Shown: piece by piece, positions 32,287 through 43,599 of the stretch
Layout of the letters: each line of letters opens with the position of its first letter
How positions within the stretch are numbered: position 1 is the first letter of the stretch
From: Flavobacterium sp. NRK1
Lineage (GTDB): Bacteria; Bacteroidota; Bacteroidia; Flavobacteriales; Flavobacteriaceae
Reading direction: 5' to 3'
Assembly: GCF_024054175.1 (NCBI RefSeq)
Contig: NZ_JAMXLA010000001.1
Coordinates: 124,001 to 188,000 of the forward strand
DNA: 64,000 nt
The notes under the pieces: generated by a model
The model's database searches: none
Seen by the model: only the letters and a program-made list of their open reading frames with translations
Told to the model about the DNA's origin: nothing
Position numbers and translations under genes: made by a program

Positions 32287-34075
32287 TTACAGGTATATCT
32301 ATAATTATTGTTGTTCCTTTACCCGGGGTAGAATCTATTTCAAGCGTACCGCCAAGCTGGGCAATTTTTTTCTTTATGTTTGCTAGACCCATTCCATCGG
32401 CAGTATTTATTTTACTGCTGTCAAATCCAACGCCATTATCCTCAATTATTATGTTTATGTTGTCATCATGGTCCGTCATATGTATTGTTGCTTCTGTAGC
32501 CTGAGAATGTTTTATTATGTTGGTTGCCAGTTCCTGAACTGTTCTAAAAATAGCAATTTCTAATGTGTTTTCCATTCTTTCTTTAAAACCGAAAGATATA
32601 ACCTGTAATTGCAGTTTACCGGGAATGGATATTTTTTCGGCCAGTTTCTTTATGGCAGGTATTAAGCCTTCACTTGCAAACACCCCTGCATTTTTGGCAT
32701 GCGCTATACGGCGTACTTTTTGGTAAGCTTCTTCTATAAGCTCATCGGTACGTTCGTACAGTTTGTTTTCTTCTTCCCTAAGCTCTATTTTTCTGAGCTT
32801 TAAGTTTTCAAAATTCAGCTTTAGTGTTGCAAGCATACTCCCTAGATTATCATGCAGATCGTTAGCAATGCGCTGGCGCTCTTTTTCCTGGCCTTCCAGC
32901 ATCATATCTATACTGTTAAGCTCATAATCTTTTAGCGCTTTTTCAAATTTTTGCTGTTCTATAAGTTTTTCCTGCTTTGATATTTTTTCCCTTCTTCTGG
33001 AATTTTTTATCATTAAAAAAGCAATTACAACTATAGCCAATAAAATAACAGCAATAGAATATATTAAAATGCGGCTGGTTTTTACTTTGCTTTTAAGCAA
33101 AGTATTTTCAAGTTCTTTTTCTTTGGTTTTGTATTTAGTGTCTAAATCATTAATAGCAATATTTTGCTCTTCAATATTTATACTGTCAGCATATTTTTTG
33201 TTGAGCATCAAATATTTATAAGCATTTTTATAATCTCTTATAGAATCATAATTCATAGAAAGAAACTCATAAATATACTGGTTTACCATTGACCGATGAT
33301 CTTTTATAGGTAAGTTATCTGCCAGTTTAAGGTATTCAATTGCTTTATTGTAATTTTTTAGATTATAGTAAGCTGATGCCTGGTTTACATAGTTATAGCA
33401 AAGATTTTGAATATCACCATAATCCTTCATTCCATCAAGTTGCTTATTTAGATAAAATAAAGCGGAATCTGGTTTATGTAAATCTTCAATATAGATTGCT
33501 GATATATTTATATATATTTTATTGGCTTCTTTTTTGTTATTGGCTTTACTATAAAGTTCAATTGCTTTTTTATAAAATGAAATACTTTCTTCTGGTTTGT
33601 TTTCTCCTGATCTGAAGTTACCAAGAGCCTGATAGCCTCTGGCAATTTTTTTTAGATTATTGCTTTTTTCAGCATAATCCATATATTCTTTGAAATACTT
33701 TTTATAAATATCAGTATGATTTTCTTGAACGTGTATTAAATTGGCTATATTCATATTAATGTCCATAGCCATACTTATACTATCAATTTGAGTATAAAGC
33801 TTTTTTGCTTTTAAATAGTATTGATAAGCCTTATTAAATTTATCATCAGCATCAAAACATTGAGCCATTAAAAAATTATAAAAGGCCTTTTCTGGTTTAG
33901 CCAAAGAAGATTCTCTTATGTTTTTTAAATCAGTCATTGCCTGATTATATTTATCGGATTCTATTTTTTCACGAATCGATAATAAATTTTCAGAATATTG
34001 TGTCTGACAATGCATCCTGCTTATAAATAAATTTATAAGCAGGAATAAAAAGACTTTTAAATAAGGCTTTATCAT
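32279..34075 (-). CDS. TPR-containing sensor histidine kinase
   Basis: A 598-residue HisKA_3-family kinase. An N-terminal signal is followed by several TPR units (about residues 40-320, e.g. KKIARGYQALGNFRSGENKPEESISFYKKA), then one membrane helix (ILIYSIAVILLAIVVIAFLMI, about 335-355). The H-box RIANDLHDNLGSMLATLK has the phosphoacceptor His near residue 406, and the HATPase end is IIIEDNGVGFDSS and GMGLANIKKKIAQLGG. The extracytoplasmic TPR part probably senses a protein or peptide. It overlaps the regulator gene, and starts three bases after the preceding small gene. Confidence 0.92.
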   Translation of the reverse strand: MIKPYLKVFLFLLINLFISRMHCQTQYSENLLSIREKIESDKYNQAMTDLKNIRESSLAKPEKAFYNFLMAQCFDADDKFNKAYQYYLKAKKLYTQIDSISMAMDINMNIANLIHVQENHTDIYKKYFKEYMDYAEKSNNLKKIARGYQALGNFRSGENKPEESISFYKKAIELYSKANNKKEANKIYINISAIYIEDLHKPDSALFYLNKQLDGMKDYGDIQNLCYNYVNQASAYYNLKNYNKAIEYLKLADNLPIKDHRSMVNQYIYEFLSMNYDSIRDYKNAYKYLMLNKKYADSINIEEQNIAINDLDTKYKTKEKELENTLLKSKVKTSRILIYSIAVILLAIVVIAFLMIKNSRRREKISKQEKLIEQQKFEKALKDYELNSIDMMLEGQEKERQRIANDLHDNLGSMLATLKLNFENLKLRKIELREEENKLYERTDELIEEAYQKVRRIAHAKNAGVFASEGLIPAIKKLAEKISIPGKLQLQVISFGFKERMENTLEIAIFRTVQELATNIIKHSQATEATIHMTDHDDNINIIIEDNGVGFDSSKINTADGMGLANIKKKIAQLGGTLEIDSTPGKGTTIIIDIPVND

Positions 34076-34078
34076 ATA

Positions 34079-34606
34079 TTAATTATGTGGAACAAAACTA
34101 GTTCCTCTTTTTTTAGGTGTTTCACCAATTAAGCATGTGCTATCCTGAAAATTACCATTGCTTATGGCATTATTCCATAAAGTCTTGACTTCAACAAATA
34201 CCTTTTCAGCACAGGTAAACCAATCGTCTTCATCTTCAGAATTATCATGGTATATTACTACAAGTGCATTATCTTTTTTTGTATGATCGAAAGCAGAATA
34301 GCCTGCCTGAGTATCTACTGGTAACATCTGACTGTGTGTAAAAACGCAGCCACATTCTGTCTTGTCGTCGTCATCGCCAGAAATATCAGTACCATTATCT
34401 GTATGCTTTTTCAGGTAAATAAATACTGCATTTTTATGTTTACCGTCAATTATCTGTGAAACATCAAAATATTTAAATACATACGGGTTTTCAGTTGTTG
34501 CTGCCGGTAATAAAATGTTAAGACATAATCCTGTGGAATTAAAATAACTGTTTTCAGAGTTTACTGTAAACGTTTTGTCTGTAATTTCAGGAGTTTCATT
34601 TTCCAT
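34079..34606 (-). CDS. Unknown 175-residue protein, first gene of the kinase operon
   Basis: No signal peptide or membrane segment. The middle is acidic (DGTDISGDDDDKTECGC) and holds Cys-x-Cys near CGCVFTHSQMLP. Other visible blocks are FKYFDVSQIIDGKHKNAVFI and DNALVVIYHDNSEDEDDW. It is three bases upstream of the histidine kinase gene, hence probably cotranscribed and perhaps functionally tied to the TPR sensor. I recognise no domain. Possible roles include a ligand-binding or regulatory partner, by context only. Confidence 0.7.
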   Translation of the reverse strand: MENETPEITDKTFTVNSENSYFNSTGLCLNILLPAATTENPYVFKYFDVSQIIDGKHKNAVFIYLKKHTDNGTDISGDDDDKTECGCVFTHSQMLPVDTQAGYSAFDHTKKDNALVVIYHDNSEDEDDWFTCAEKVFVEVKTLWNNAISNGNFQDSTCLIGETPKKRGTSFVPHN

Positions 34607-34663
34607 AATTTGTGATTTTTTCTTTTATTGGTTATTAATGCAAATTTCAAGAAGTCAATGTAA

Positions 34664-34692
34664 AAAAAAATCCCCATTAATGGGGATTTTTG
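34664..34692. terminator. Intrinsic terminator
   Basis: AAAATCCCCA-TTAA-TGGGGATTTT with an A run to the left, which gives a T run on the - strand; it serves the small membrane protein gene at 34715. Confidence 0.85.
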
Positions 34693-34714
34693 GCATTACA
34701 AAATTAACAATATT

Positions 34715-34909
34715 TTAAGACTGATGTTTTAAATATGATTTTAATACAAACAGTATGGCTATAAAAGCAAGAAACGCAATTAATATTTTATAACTGCCTT
34801 TATAATATTTTTTATGCTGCTTAAGGTCTTTACGATATACATATATCATAGCAGCTACAAAAACAATAATAAAAAATATGGCAAAATTAATTTGTCCTGT
34901 TGTGAACAT
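34715..34909 (-). CDS. Small two-helix membrane protein
   Basis: A 64-residue protein from the ATG at 34909 (MFTTGQINFAIFFIIVFVAA); a TTG six codons upstream is less likely. Two membrane segments (about 9-26 and 43-58) enclose a basic loop YRKDLKQHKKYYKG. Such small proteins are conserved in Flavobacteriia but have no known role. It is divergent from the MazG-like gene at 34985 with 75 bases between, and ends in its own terminator. Confidence 0.7.
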   Translation of the reverse strand: MFTTGQINFAIFFIIVFVAAMIYVYRKDLKQHKKYYKGSYKILIAFLAFIAILFVLKSYLKHQS

Positions 34910-34984
34910 GTTGAAATCTTTTTGCAAAGGTACAATACTATCCCTGTATTTTTAGCTATTTTTAGGTCACAAATTTTATAAAAA

Positions 34985-35368
34985 ATGAAAAAACAGTTAG
35001 ATTCCGTTAAGCAATTCCATACCTCTTTTGGTCTTGGTGTAAGCGAAAGACCCAAAGGTTCACTGGGCGATTCGGTAAACCTGCTTCGCTATAATTTGAT
35101 GAAAGAAGAGAATGAGGAATATTTTGAGGCAGTTCAAAACAATGACCTTGTAGAAATTGCCGATGCCCTTGGCGACATGCTTTATATATTATGTGGAACA
35201 ATTATAGAACATGGCCTGCAATATAAAATAGAAGAAGTTTTTGATGAAATACAGCGCAGTAATATGAGTAAACTGGGTGAAAATGGTAAGCCTATTTATC
35301 GTGAAGACGGTAAGGTTATGAAAGGGCCTAATTATTTTAAACCTAATTTTGAGGAAATACTTAAATAG
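34985..35368 (+). CDS. MazG-like nucleoside triphosphate pyrophosphohydrolase
   Basis: A 127-residue all-alpha NTP-PPase of the MazG/phosphoribosyl-ATP pyrophosphohydrolase superfamily. The metal-binding acidic pairs are in LMKEENEEYFEA (EExxE) and VEIADALGDMLYILCG (ExxD). The C-terminal extension NMSKLGENGKPIYREDGKVM is typical of the small NTP-PPase group and may lid the active site. Such enzymes clean the nucleotide pool or act in phage and stress responses; substrate unknown. It has no operon partner. Confidence 0.85.
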   Translation: MKKQLDSVKQFHTSFGLGVSERPKGSLGDSVNLLRYNLMKEENEEYFEAVQNNDLVEIADALGDMLYILCGTIIEHGLQYKIEEVFDEIQRSNMSKLGENGKPIYREDGKVMKGPNYFKPNFEEILK

Positions 35369-35410
35369 TTAGCAGTATTGAGTAATCAGTATTCAGCTAT
35401 ATGAGGCATA

Positions 35411-35463
35411 AGAATAAAAAAGAGGTCAGTAAATATTAAATTTACTGACCTCTTTTTTATTCT
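35411..35463. terminator. Strong bidirectional terminator, 24-bp perfect stem
   Basis: A 24-base arm (35411-35434) starting AGAATAAAAAAGAGG pairs without mismatch with 35440-35463 across a 5-base loop. It contains AGAGGTCAGTAAAT near the loop. It lies between the convergent MazG-like and ilvE genes. Confidence 0.9.
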
Positions 35464-35511
35464 TACTAAAAGTCAACTGGTTATTGAAAATTAATCCCTA
35501 TCAATTGAATA

Positions 35512-36579
35512 CTAAACTTTAACTGTCCACCCAAAAGTATCTTCTGCAAGTTTGTATTGTATGTTGTTTAGTTTTTCTTTTAATTCCAATGCTACTGAAT
35601 TTTCAATTTTTGGCAGTTCATAGTATTTATCCTGATAGCTAAAACCAACAATAGGGTTTACTACAGCAGCGGTACCTGCGCCAAAAATCTCTTTAAGGGA
35701 ACCATTATTGGCGGCTTCAATAAGCTCATTTACCAATACCGAGCGAACTTCTACTTTAATATTTTCACGCGCCGCAAGTTCAATAAGGCTTTTTCTGGTT
35801 ACACCATCGAGAATTCTTTCACTTGTGGGAGCCGTATATAAAGTGTCATTTATTCTGAAAAAAACATTCATTGTTCCTGCTTCTTCAAGTTTAGTATGGG
35901 TGGCATCGTCTGTCCATATAATTTGCTGGAAGCCCATCTCGTTAGCCAGTTTCGTTGGGTAAAACTGTCCTGAATAATTTCCTGCAGCTTTAGCGGCGCC
36001 TATACCTCCGTTAGCGGCACGGCTGTAATGCTCAGCTATAATAACTTTTACTTCACCTGAATAGTATGATTTTGCAGGAGAAAGTATGATCATGAAGCGG
36101 TATTGTGTAGAGGGTGCTGCCACAACACCGGAACCGATGGCAATCATGAAGGGGCGGATATATAAGGAGTTGCCTTTTCCTTTTTTTACCCAGTTTTTTT
36201 CTATTTCAAGAATCTTTTTTAATCCGCCAATAAATACTTCTTCGGGTACTTCGGGCATCGCAAGCCTTACCGCAGATTTATTAAAACGTTCAAAATTTTG
36301 ATCTGGCCTGAAAAGCCAAACATCATCCTGATCGTCTTTATAGGCTTTCATACCTTCAAAAATAGCCTGCCCGTAATGAAACACTTTAGCTGAAGGATCT
36401 ATAAGAAAAGGCTCATAAGGTTTAATTACAGGCGTTTCCCATTCTCCGTTCCTGAAGTCACAAAGCAGCATGTGGTCTGTAAAAGTGTTGCCAAAAGTAA
36501 GGTTTTCAAAATCTACAGTTCCAATCTTTGAAGTTTCTGCTTTGTTGATGATAATTCCATCAGTAACGTTATTACTCAT
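35512..36579 (-). CDS. ilvE: Branched-chain amino acid aminotransferase
   Basis: A 355-residue fold-type IV PLP enzyme that transfers the amino group of glutamate to branched-chain keto acids. The PLP lysine sits in GIGAAKAAGNY; other signatures are HYGQAIFEGMKAYK, SLYIRPFMIAIGSG, EEAGTMNVFF and EIFGAGTAAVVNPI. Length fits the class II BCAT typical of Bacteroidota. It lies 83 bases downstream of mnmA on the same strand, perhaps cotranscribed. Confidence 0.94.
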   Translation of the reverse strand: MSNNVTDGIIINKAETSKIGTVDFENLTFGNTFTDHMLLCDFRNGEWETPVIKPYEPFLIDPSAKVFHYGQAIFEGMKAYKDDQDDVWLFRPDQNFERFNKSAVRLAMPEVPEEVFIGGLKKILEIEKNWVKKGKGNSLYIRPFMIAIGSGVVAAPSTQYRFMIILSPAKSYYSGEVKVIIAEHYSRAANGGIGAAKAAGNYSGQFYPTKLANEMGFQQIIWTDDATHTKLEEAGTMNVFFRINDTLYTAPTSERILDGVTRKSLIELAARENIKVEVRSVLVNELIEAANNGSLKEIFGAGTAAVVNPIVGFSYQDKYYELPKIENSVALELKEKLNNIQYKLAEDTFGWTVKV

Positions 36580-36662
36580 TAAGTTTTGTTTTCGTGTTGG
36601 TTTAATATGTTTAGGTCATGTTATTGCAAATTTAATAAAAAAAGGAAGCGTGTAGTACGTAT

Positions 36663-37850
36663 TTACGAAATCACTCCACTTCCAATAAGCTCTTCGCCTA
36701 TATGCCATGCAGCAAATTGTCCTTCTGTAATGGCAGACTGCGGTTGTTCAAAAGAAATGTACATACCATTATCAAATTTGTGAAGGGTAGCTTTTTGTAA
36801 TGGCTGGCGGTAGCGTATTCGTACCATAACATCCATTGTTTCGCCTTCTATTAACTCAAGGTCTTCGCGCACCCAATGGATCTCACTTTCCTGAATAAAT
36901 AACGCTTTACGGAAAAGTCCGGGATGATTTGCACCCTGTCCCGTATATATTGAGTTGGTTTCTACATCAGTAGCAATAATAAACAAGCCTTCTTTAGTTC
37001 CACCAACATTAAGACCTTTACGCTGGCCAATAGTAAAATAATGCGCTCCCTGATGCTTGCCTACTACTTTACCCATTTCCGGTCTGTAATCTATATTTTT
37101 GGCTTCATAAGCTAGTTGCTCTTTCACAGAATTAAACTGTGGAGTTGCAGCTGTATACGTTTCAACATCCGCGTTTACTTCATAGATAAGTCCCTCTTTA
37201 GGCTGAAGCTGTTGCTGTAAAAATTCAGGAAGACGCACTTTACCAATAAAACAAAGTCCTTGTGAGTCTTTTTTATCAGCAGTAACCAATTCCATTTTAG
37301 CAGCTATTTCACGCACTTGTGGCTTGGTAAGCTCACCAATGGGGAATAAAGATTTTGCCAATTGTTCCTGTGATAACTGGCAAAGAAAATACGACTGATC
37401 TTTATTACCATCTACTCCTGCAAGAAGCTGATAGGTTTCCTTACCGTCTTTTTCAATTGTTCCTTTACGGCAGTAATGGCCAGTAGCCACATAATCTGCA
37501 CCAAGGCTAAGGGCAATCTTCATAAAAACATCAAACTTAATCTCGCGGTTGCAAAGTACATCGGGATTAGGTGTTCTGCCTTTTTCATATTCATTGAACA
37601 TATAATCTACTATACGTTCTTTATATTGTTCGCTAAGGTCAACTGTCTGAAATGGTATGCCCAGTTTTTCAGCCACCAGTAAAGCATCATTGCTGTCTTC
37701 AAGCCATGGGCATTCATTAGAAATTGTAACAGCTTCATCATGCCAGTTCTTCATAAACAAGCCAATAACTTCGTAACCCTGTTCCTGAAGCAGGTAGGCT
37801 GCAACACTCGAATCTACACCACCGGATAGCCCTACTACTACACGTTTCAT
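36663..37850 (-). CDS. mnmA: tRNA 2-thiouridylase
   Basis: A 395-residue enzyme that thiolates U34 of tRNA-Lys, -Glu and -Gln, using ATP and a persulfide. The PP-loop is [18 protein letters not shown]. Catalytic cysteines are in [12 protein letters not shown] and [10 protein letters not shown]. Other motifs are ATGHYCR and [14 protein letters not shown]. It acts before MnmD (21603 in this window) in making mnm5s2U34, so both modification steps are present here. It is followed by ilvE and preceded by the MORN-repeat gene on the same strand. Confidence 0.95.
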   Translation of the reverse strand: MKRVVVGLSGGVDSSVAAYLLQEQGYEVIGLFMKNWHDEAVTISNECPWLEDSNDALLVAEKLGIPFQTVDLSEQYKERIVDYMFNEYEKGRTPNPDVLCNREIKFDVFMKIALSLGADYVATGHYCRKGTIEKDGKETYQLLAGVDGNKDQSYFLCQLSQEQLAKSLFPIGELTKPQVREIAAKMELVTADKKDSQGLCFIGKVRLPEFLQQQLQPKEGLIYEVNADVETYTAATPQFNSVKEQLAYEAKNIDYRPEMGKVVGKHQGAHYFTIGQRKGLNVGGTKEGLFIIATDVETNSIYTGQGANHPGLFRKALFIQESEIHWVREDLELIEGETMDVMVRIRYRQPLQKATLHKFDNGMYISFEQPQSAITEGQFAAWHIGEELIGSGVIS

Positions 37851-37893
37851 TTTAATTCCTTTCTTAAAAATTTCTGCAAAAGTACGACAAAAA

Positions 37894-38598
37894 TTAGTTT
37901 TTACGTTCTTTACGTGCCAGCTGCACTTTACGCTTACTCATATCTTCTTCTTTTACCATTTTCCCTTTTTCAAAAAATATCCACTTGCCCGTTTTAATAT
38001 TATCTGAAAACTGACCCTGGCTAACTACCTCTCCATGCGCATTCTTAAATGTTGCCGGGCCATTAAGCTTATCGTTCTTGTAAATAGATTCTTCTAATAC
38101 AATCCCCTTTTCGGTGTATTGTTTATAAATACCTTCTTTAACTCCGTTAACATAAGCAGCTTCTTCAGCCAAATTGCCGTTTGAAAAATAAACCTTTTTA
38201 ACCCCATTTAATTTTCCTTTATTGTAAGGTTCAGTAGAGAGTAATGTTTCGGTCCCTTCAGCATAAAACTTCCACTCACCCTCTTTAAGTTTATTTACCT
38301 CTTTGCCTTCGCTAATTTTCTTCCCTTTGGCATCAAAGAAAGTAGTTATGCATGATCCGTCAGCAGCAAATGTTCTTGTAGCAGTAAGTGTAGATGCTTT
38401 ATTATCTTCAAAAAATTTAAAAGTACCCGTTTCTTTACCATGATCAAACATGCCTTCATAACGTGGCCTTTTAGATTCATAAGTGCCTTTCCAAACTCCG
38501 TTACGCTTACCGGCAGCATCTGTCTGGTTTATATTTTGTGCGAAAGCACCAAAACTTATAAATAATAAAAATATAAAAGCTATAAACTTGTTTTTCAT
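37894..38598 (-). CDS. Secreted MORN-like repeat protein (YwqK family)
   Basis: A 234-residue protein with a signal peptide [21 protein letters not shown], ending after FAQ. The start at 38598 is chosen because of this signal. The mature part is a run of MORN-like repeats ([68 protein letters not shown]). Databases call this group YwqK-family antitoxin, but a secreted protein without a toxin partner is unlikely to be one. Such repeats bind membranes or proteins in other systems. It ends in a Lys/Arg-rich tail and precedes mnmA. Confidence 0.82.
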   Translation of the reverse strand: MKNKFIAFIFLLFISFGAFAQNINQTDAAGKRNGVWKGTYESKRPRYEGMFDHGKETGTFKFFEDNKASTLTATRTFAADGSCITTFFDAKGKKISEGKEVNKLKEGEWKFYAEGTETLLSTEPYNKGKLNGVKKVYFSNGNLAEEAAYVNGVKEGIYKQYTEKGIVLEESIYKNDKLNGPATFKNAHGEVVSQGQFSDNIKTGKWIFFEKGKMVKEEDMSKRKVQLARKERKN

Positions 38599-38666
38599 AT
38601 ACTGGTTTTGTTTTCTATTAATCGAATTTATGTCTTTTTTATTATATCCAAAAATAAGCCACATTT

Positions 38667-38694
38667 AAAAAAAGCACTCCGAAGAGTGCTTTTA
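38667..38694. terminator. Terminator after yidC
   Basis: AAAAGCACTC-CGAA-GAGTGCTTTT with A- and T-rich flanks, seven bases after the yidC stop on the - strand. Confidence 0.85.
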
Positions 38695-38700
38695 AGTATT

Positions 38701-40611
38701 TTATTTTTTAATCTGTTTAGATTTTTGCTGTTCTTGTGCCTGTTCCATCATCTCCTGCATTTTACGCTGAAAACGGCCCTGAGTTTTAGGTTTGGCTTTG
38801 TTCGCCTGTATTTTAGCATGTATCTTGTCATCTTTTACAATGTAATTTTTAATTACAAGCATAATACCTATTGTAATAAGGTTAGATATAAAGTAATACA
38901 AACTTAAACCTGATGCGTAGTTGTTGAAGAATATAAGCATCATAAGCGGAGATATGTAAATCATGATCTTCATAAGCTTGCTCATATCCGGCATACCTTC
39001 CTGCTGAGGGGCAGACATAGACTGATCGCCTGTTGTCATCTTCATATAGAAGAATATAGCTACCGAAGCAAGTATTGGAAATAAACTAACATGGTCACCA
39101 TAAAACGGAAGTCTGAACCCGTTAGAAAAATGGTAAACAGAATCATAAGAAGAAAGGTCTGTTGCCCAAAGGAAGCTTTTCTGCCTTAGATCAAAATAAG
39201 ACGGGAAGAACTGGAACAATGCGTAGAATACCGGAATCTGCATTAATGCGGGGAGACATCCTGCCATAGGATTAACGCCTGCACTATTATACAGCTTCAT
39301 AGTTTCCTGCTGTTTTTTCATTGGGTCTTTTTTATACTTCTCGTTAAGTTCTGCAATTTCAGGGCGAAGTACCTTCATCTTAGCCTGCGAAACATATGAC
39401 TTATAGGTAACCGGAGACATTGCAAGCCTAACAAGAATTGTAAATAAAATAATTGCGATACCATGAGGAAGGAAACCACTTAATGCACCATAAACAGGAA
39501 TAAATATCCAACGGTTTATCCAACCAAATATACCCCAGCCTAACGGCATTATTTCGTCAAGGTTTTTATTTTCATACCCTTTAAGTATATCATAATTAGC
39601 AGGACCATAATACATATTCATATTATAGCTTAATTCACCGCCTTTAAATTCAAGCGGCATTTTTGCTATGAATTTTTTAGTAAAAATGGTATCTGTTTTT
39701 TCATCTTTTACAAGATTTTCAGAAGTAAGATCTGCTGTTTTAAATGGTGTTTCCGTTAAAAGTATAGAAGTGAAGAAATGCTGTTTAAAAGCAATATAAG
39801 TTACATCTTCCGCTTTTTCAGTATCCAATTTAGAGCCTTCACTAAGACTGCTGTCTTTACCGCCTTCGTGTTCATAAACTATTTTGGTATACCTGTTTTC
39901 ATAAGTAACGCTTTTTTCATTTCTGTATGTTTTAAGCATCCACTCTAAATCCATAGGTTTAGAAGTATCAACTATTTGCGAAAGCCCTTGGGAACGGATA
40001 TAAAAATCCATCATGTAATCATTAGGCTTTAATACATAGCGATACTCTAAAAACTGGTTTGCACCGGCTTTAAGGCGCATCGTTAAAACGTCATTCCCGT
40101 TTTCTTTTGTAAGAGTTGGTTCAAAGTAAAGATCTTTAGTATTAAGTATTCTGTTATCCTGCGTCTTAAACTGAAGATTAAGGTTAGCATTATTGTTTTT
40201 AATAAGCTCAACTTTTTTACCGGAATCTTTAGAAAGCTGTTCAAAGTCATTTATAACAGCTTCATGTATATATCCTCCTTTATTAGCTATTTTTAATGTA
40301 AGCAATTTGCTTTTAAGCTCAGTTACATTATTTTTAGCAGAAGGAAGTGAAGCACTGTAAGCAAATGCTCCCAGCGAACCTTTAAGCTTTTCAACATTTA
40401 CTGAATCGTTTAAAGTAGAATCTTTTACTATGGAAGCGGTACTTTTTTCAGGTAGTTGCGGCTGTTTAGCTTTATCTATCTGCTCTTGTTTCTCTTTTTC
40501 AAGACGTGCCTTTTCATTTTCGGCAGTATTGTTGTAAATCATCCACAATAGTAACAGCATTATAAGACCAAAGCCTACTATTGTTTTTAAATCTAACTTT
40601 TTTTCTTCCAT
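38701..40611 (-). CDS. yidC: Membrane protein insertase
   Basis: A 636-residue inner-membrane insertase with Sec-linked and Sec-free roles. An N-terminal membrane helix (TIVGFGLIMLLLLWMIYN) is followed by a large periplasmic beta-supersandwich domain (about residues 60-340). The C-terminal YidC/Oxa1 core holds ILVRLAMSPVTYKSYVSQAKMK, YKKDPMKKQQETMKLY, GVNPMAGCLPALMQIPVFYALF and IMIYISPLMMLIFFN. The tail is Lys/Gln-rich and may bind ribosomes. It follows pyrG closely (43 bases), the usual Flavobacteriaceae arrangement. Confidence 0.95.
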   Translation of the reverse strand: MEEKKLDLKTIVGFGLIMLLLLWMIYNNTAENEKARLEKEKQEQIDKAKQPQLPEKSTASIVKDSTLNDSVNVEKLKGSLGAFAYSASLPSAKNNVTELKSKLLTLKIANKGGYIHEAVINDFEQLSKDSGKKVELIKNNNANLNLQFKTQDNRILNTKDLYFEPTLTKENGNDVLTMRLKAGANQFLEYRYVLKPNDYMMDFYIRSQGLSQIVDTSKPMDLEWMLKTYRNEKSVTYENRYTKIVYEHEGGKDSSLSEGSKLDTEKAEDVTYIAFKQHFFTSILLTETPFKTADLTSENLVKDEKTDTIFTKKFIAKMPLEFKGGELSYNMNMYYGPANYDILKGYENKNLDEIMPLGWGIFGWINRWIFIPVYGALSGFLPHGIAIILFTILVRLAMSPVTYKSYVSQAKMKVLRPEIAELNEKYKKDPMKKQQETMKLYNSAGVNPMAGCLPALMQIPVFYALFQFFPSYFDLRQKSFLWATDLSSYDSVYHFSNGFRLPFYGDHVSLFPILASVAIFFYMKMTTGDQSMSAPQQEGMPDMSKLMKIMIYISPLMMLIFFNNYASGLSLYYFISNLITIGIMLVIKNYIVKDDKIHAKIQANKAKPKTQGRFQRKMQEMMEQAQEQQKSKQIKK

Positions 40612-40654
40612 TATAAAATTATTTTACTTTATCTCTTTGGCAGACAAAATATTA

Positions 40655-42379
<1,725 letters not shown>

Positions 42380-42515
42380 TTATTTGCATTATTAATATTC
42401 CACAGTCAATAATAATGCTAAATAATAGTTTTCTGCCAAACTGTCGCTCTAATTTTTAATATATCAGTCATTTAATTTAGCAATTAAACAATTGACATAT
42501 TACTTAATTAAAAAG

Positions 42516-42746
42516 TTATTTTTTAGGATATTGCCTTTGTATGTTCCTCACTATATTTTCGAGCCCGTTAAGTTTCAGTTCATACACGAGCTGAAGCATT
42601 TGCCCTAACTGCCCCGCCGGAAACCCCTTATTATGATACCATACAACATAATATTCGGGCAGCTCAATTAAATAACGTCCTTCATATTTACCAAAAGGCA
42701 TTTTTGTATGTGCCAGTTTAATTAAAAATTCTTTCTGCTGATCCAA
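42516..42746 (-). CDS. DUF3820 family protein
   Basis: A 76-residue protein that starts at a TTG at 42746, with the family core LAHTKMPFGKYEGRYLIELP then EYYVVWYHNKGFPAGQLGQM. DUF3820 proteins are small and soluble and may bind DNA, some being fused to exonucleases; the function is unknown. It stands alone between pyrG and the lipoprotein gene. No ATG is available before the conserved region, so TTG is probably genuine. Confidence 0.82.
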   Translation of the reverse strand: MDQQKEFLIKLAHTKMPFGKYEGRYLIELPEYYVVWYHNKGFPAGQLGQMLQLVYELKLNGLENIVRNIQRQYPKK

Positions 42747-42767
42747 AATAAATGAAGGTTTAAAAAT

Positions 42768-42793
42768 AAAAATGCCTCTTTGAAAAAAGAGGC
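42768..42793 (-). terminator. Intrinsic terminator
   Basis: GCCTCTTT-loop-AAAGAGGC followed by a T-rich run on the - strand, downstream of the lipoprotein gene at 42845. Confidence 0.75.
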
Positions 42794-42844
42794 AAAGTTA
42801 CTACAATAATAAACTAACCCAATCCATCATTGCAAAATGAATTT

Positions 42845-43552
42845 TTATTGAGTGAGCTGCATTTTAAAGCATCCACCAGCAGTAACAGTTACATTACCAT
42901 CCCAATTGTATGAACTACAACTTGCCGTAAAGCTGTAATTACCTGCAGGAAGTGTAAAGTTAGCTCCATATGCCGCACCACATGAAGGTGCTCCCGAACT
43001 ATAATAACCTGTAATACTGCCTCCGTTTCCGGCTACATTTACCGTTATAGTACCGCATCCTAAATCATTTTGAGTCCAGAACATAACCTGCCCTGTAGTT
43101 TCTGTTGTACCACCACCTCCATTTTGAAGCAGTCCGCAATCACCTCCCCATGAACCTCTTTCATAATCGGTTACCAAACAAAAACTACAGTCAGGGTAAG
43201 AAAATTCAAGCTTACCTCCTACTATTTCAATATAAGTATCCGGCAGGCCGTACTCTGCGTCCCAGGTAATATAATGACCATCTATATAGCCTTTATACAG
43301 TCCCGCAGCAGTAGAACCTTGTTTTTCGCACATATATACCCTTTCTGACGATTCTCCTTCTATACCTCCTATTGCAAGATCTGTCCTGTCGCCACTTGGC
43401 CCTGGCAGCCTTGTCCATACCCCCTTTAAAGAAGAATTGTTGTTATTATTCGTACCCTCATCACTATCATCCTCGCAAGAAGAAAAGAGTAAAGCCGTAA
43501 ACATAAAACATACTATACCAGTGCATTTTAAAAATTGTGTAATTGTTCTCAT
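42845..43552 (-). CDS. Glycine- and cysteine-rich lipoprotein, unknown
   Basis: A 235-residue protein with a signal ending in the lipobox FSSC at about residues 24-27, followed by EDDSDEGTNNNNN, an acidic and Asn-rich linker. The N-terminal region (GVWTRLPGPSGDRTDLA) reads like a beta-sandwich. The C-terminal part is Gly/Ser/Cys-rich (YYSSGAPSCGAAYGANFTLPAGNYSF) and resembles a carbohydrate-binding or PEGA-like beta domain, with six or more Cys able to form disulfides. The acidic residues after the lipobox (CEDDSDE) resemble the Bacteroidota lipoprotein surface-export signal. Function unknown. Confidence 0.72.
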   Translation of the reverse strand: MRTITQFLKCTGIVCFMFTALLFSSCEDDSDEGTNNNNNSSLKGVWTRLPGPSGDRTDLAIGGIEGESSERVYMCEKQGSTAAGLYKGYIDGHYITWDAEYGLPDTYIEIVGGKLEFSYPDCSFCLVTDYERGSWGGDCGLLQNGGGGTTETTGQVMFWTQNDLGCGTITVNVAGNGGSITGYYSSGAPSCGAAYGANFTLPAGNYSFTASCSSYNWDGNVTVTAGGCFKMQLTQ

Positions 43553-43599
43553 AAATTAGCATTTAATGGTTTCCATTCTCAAAATTAGTATGCTTATAT

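Noticed and set aside
37894..38598. Toxin-antitoxin antitoxin (YwqK name)
   Set aside because: The protein has a signal peptide and no toxin gene is adjacent, so the database family name does not fit its likely role.
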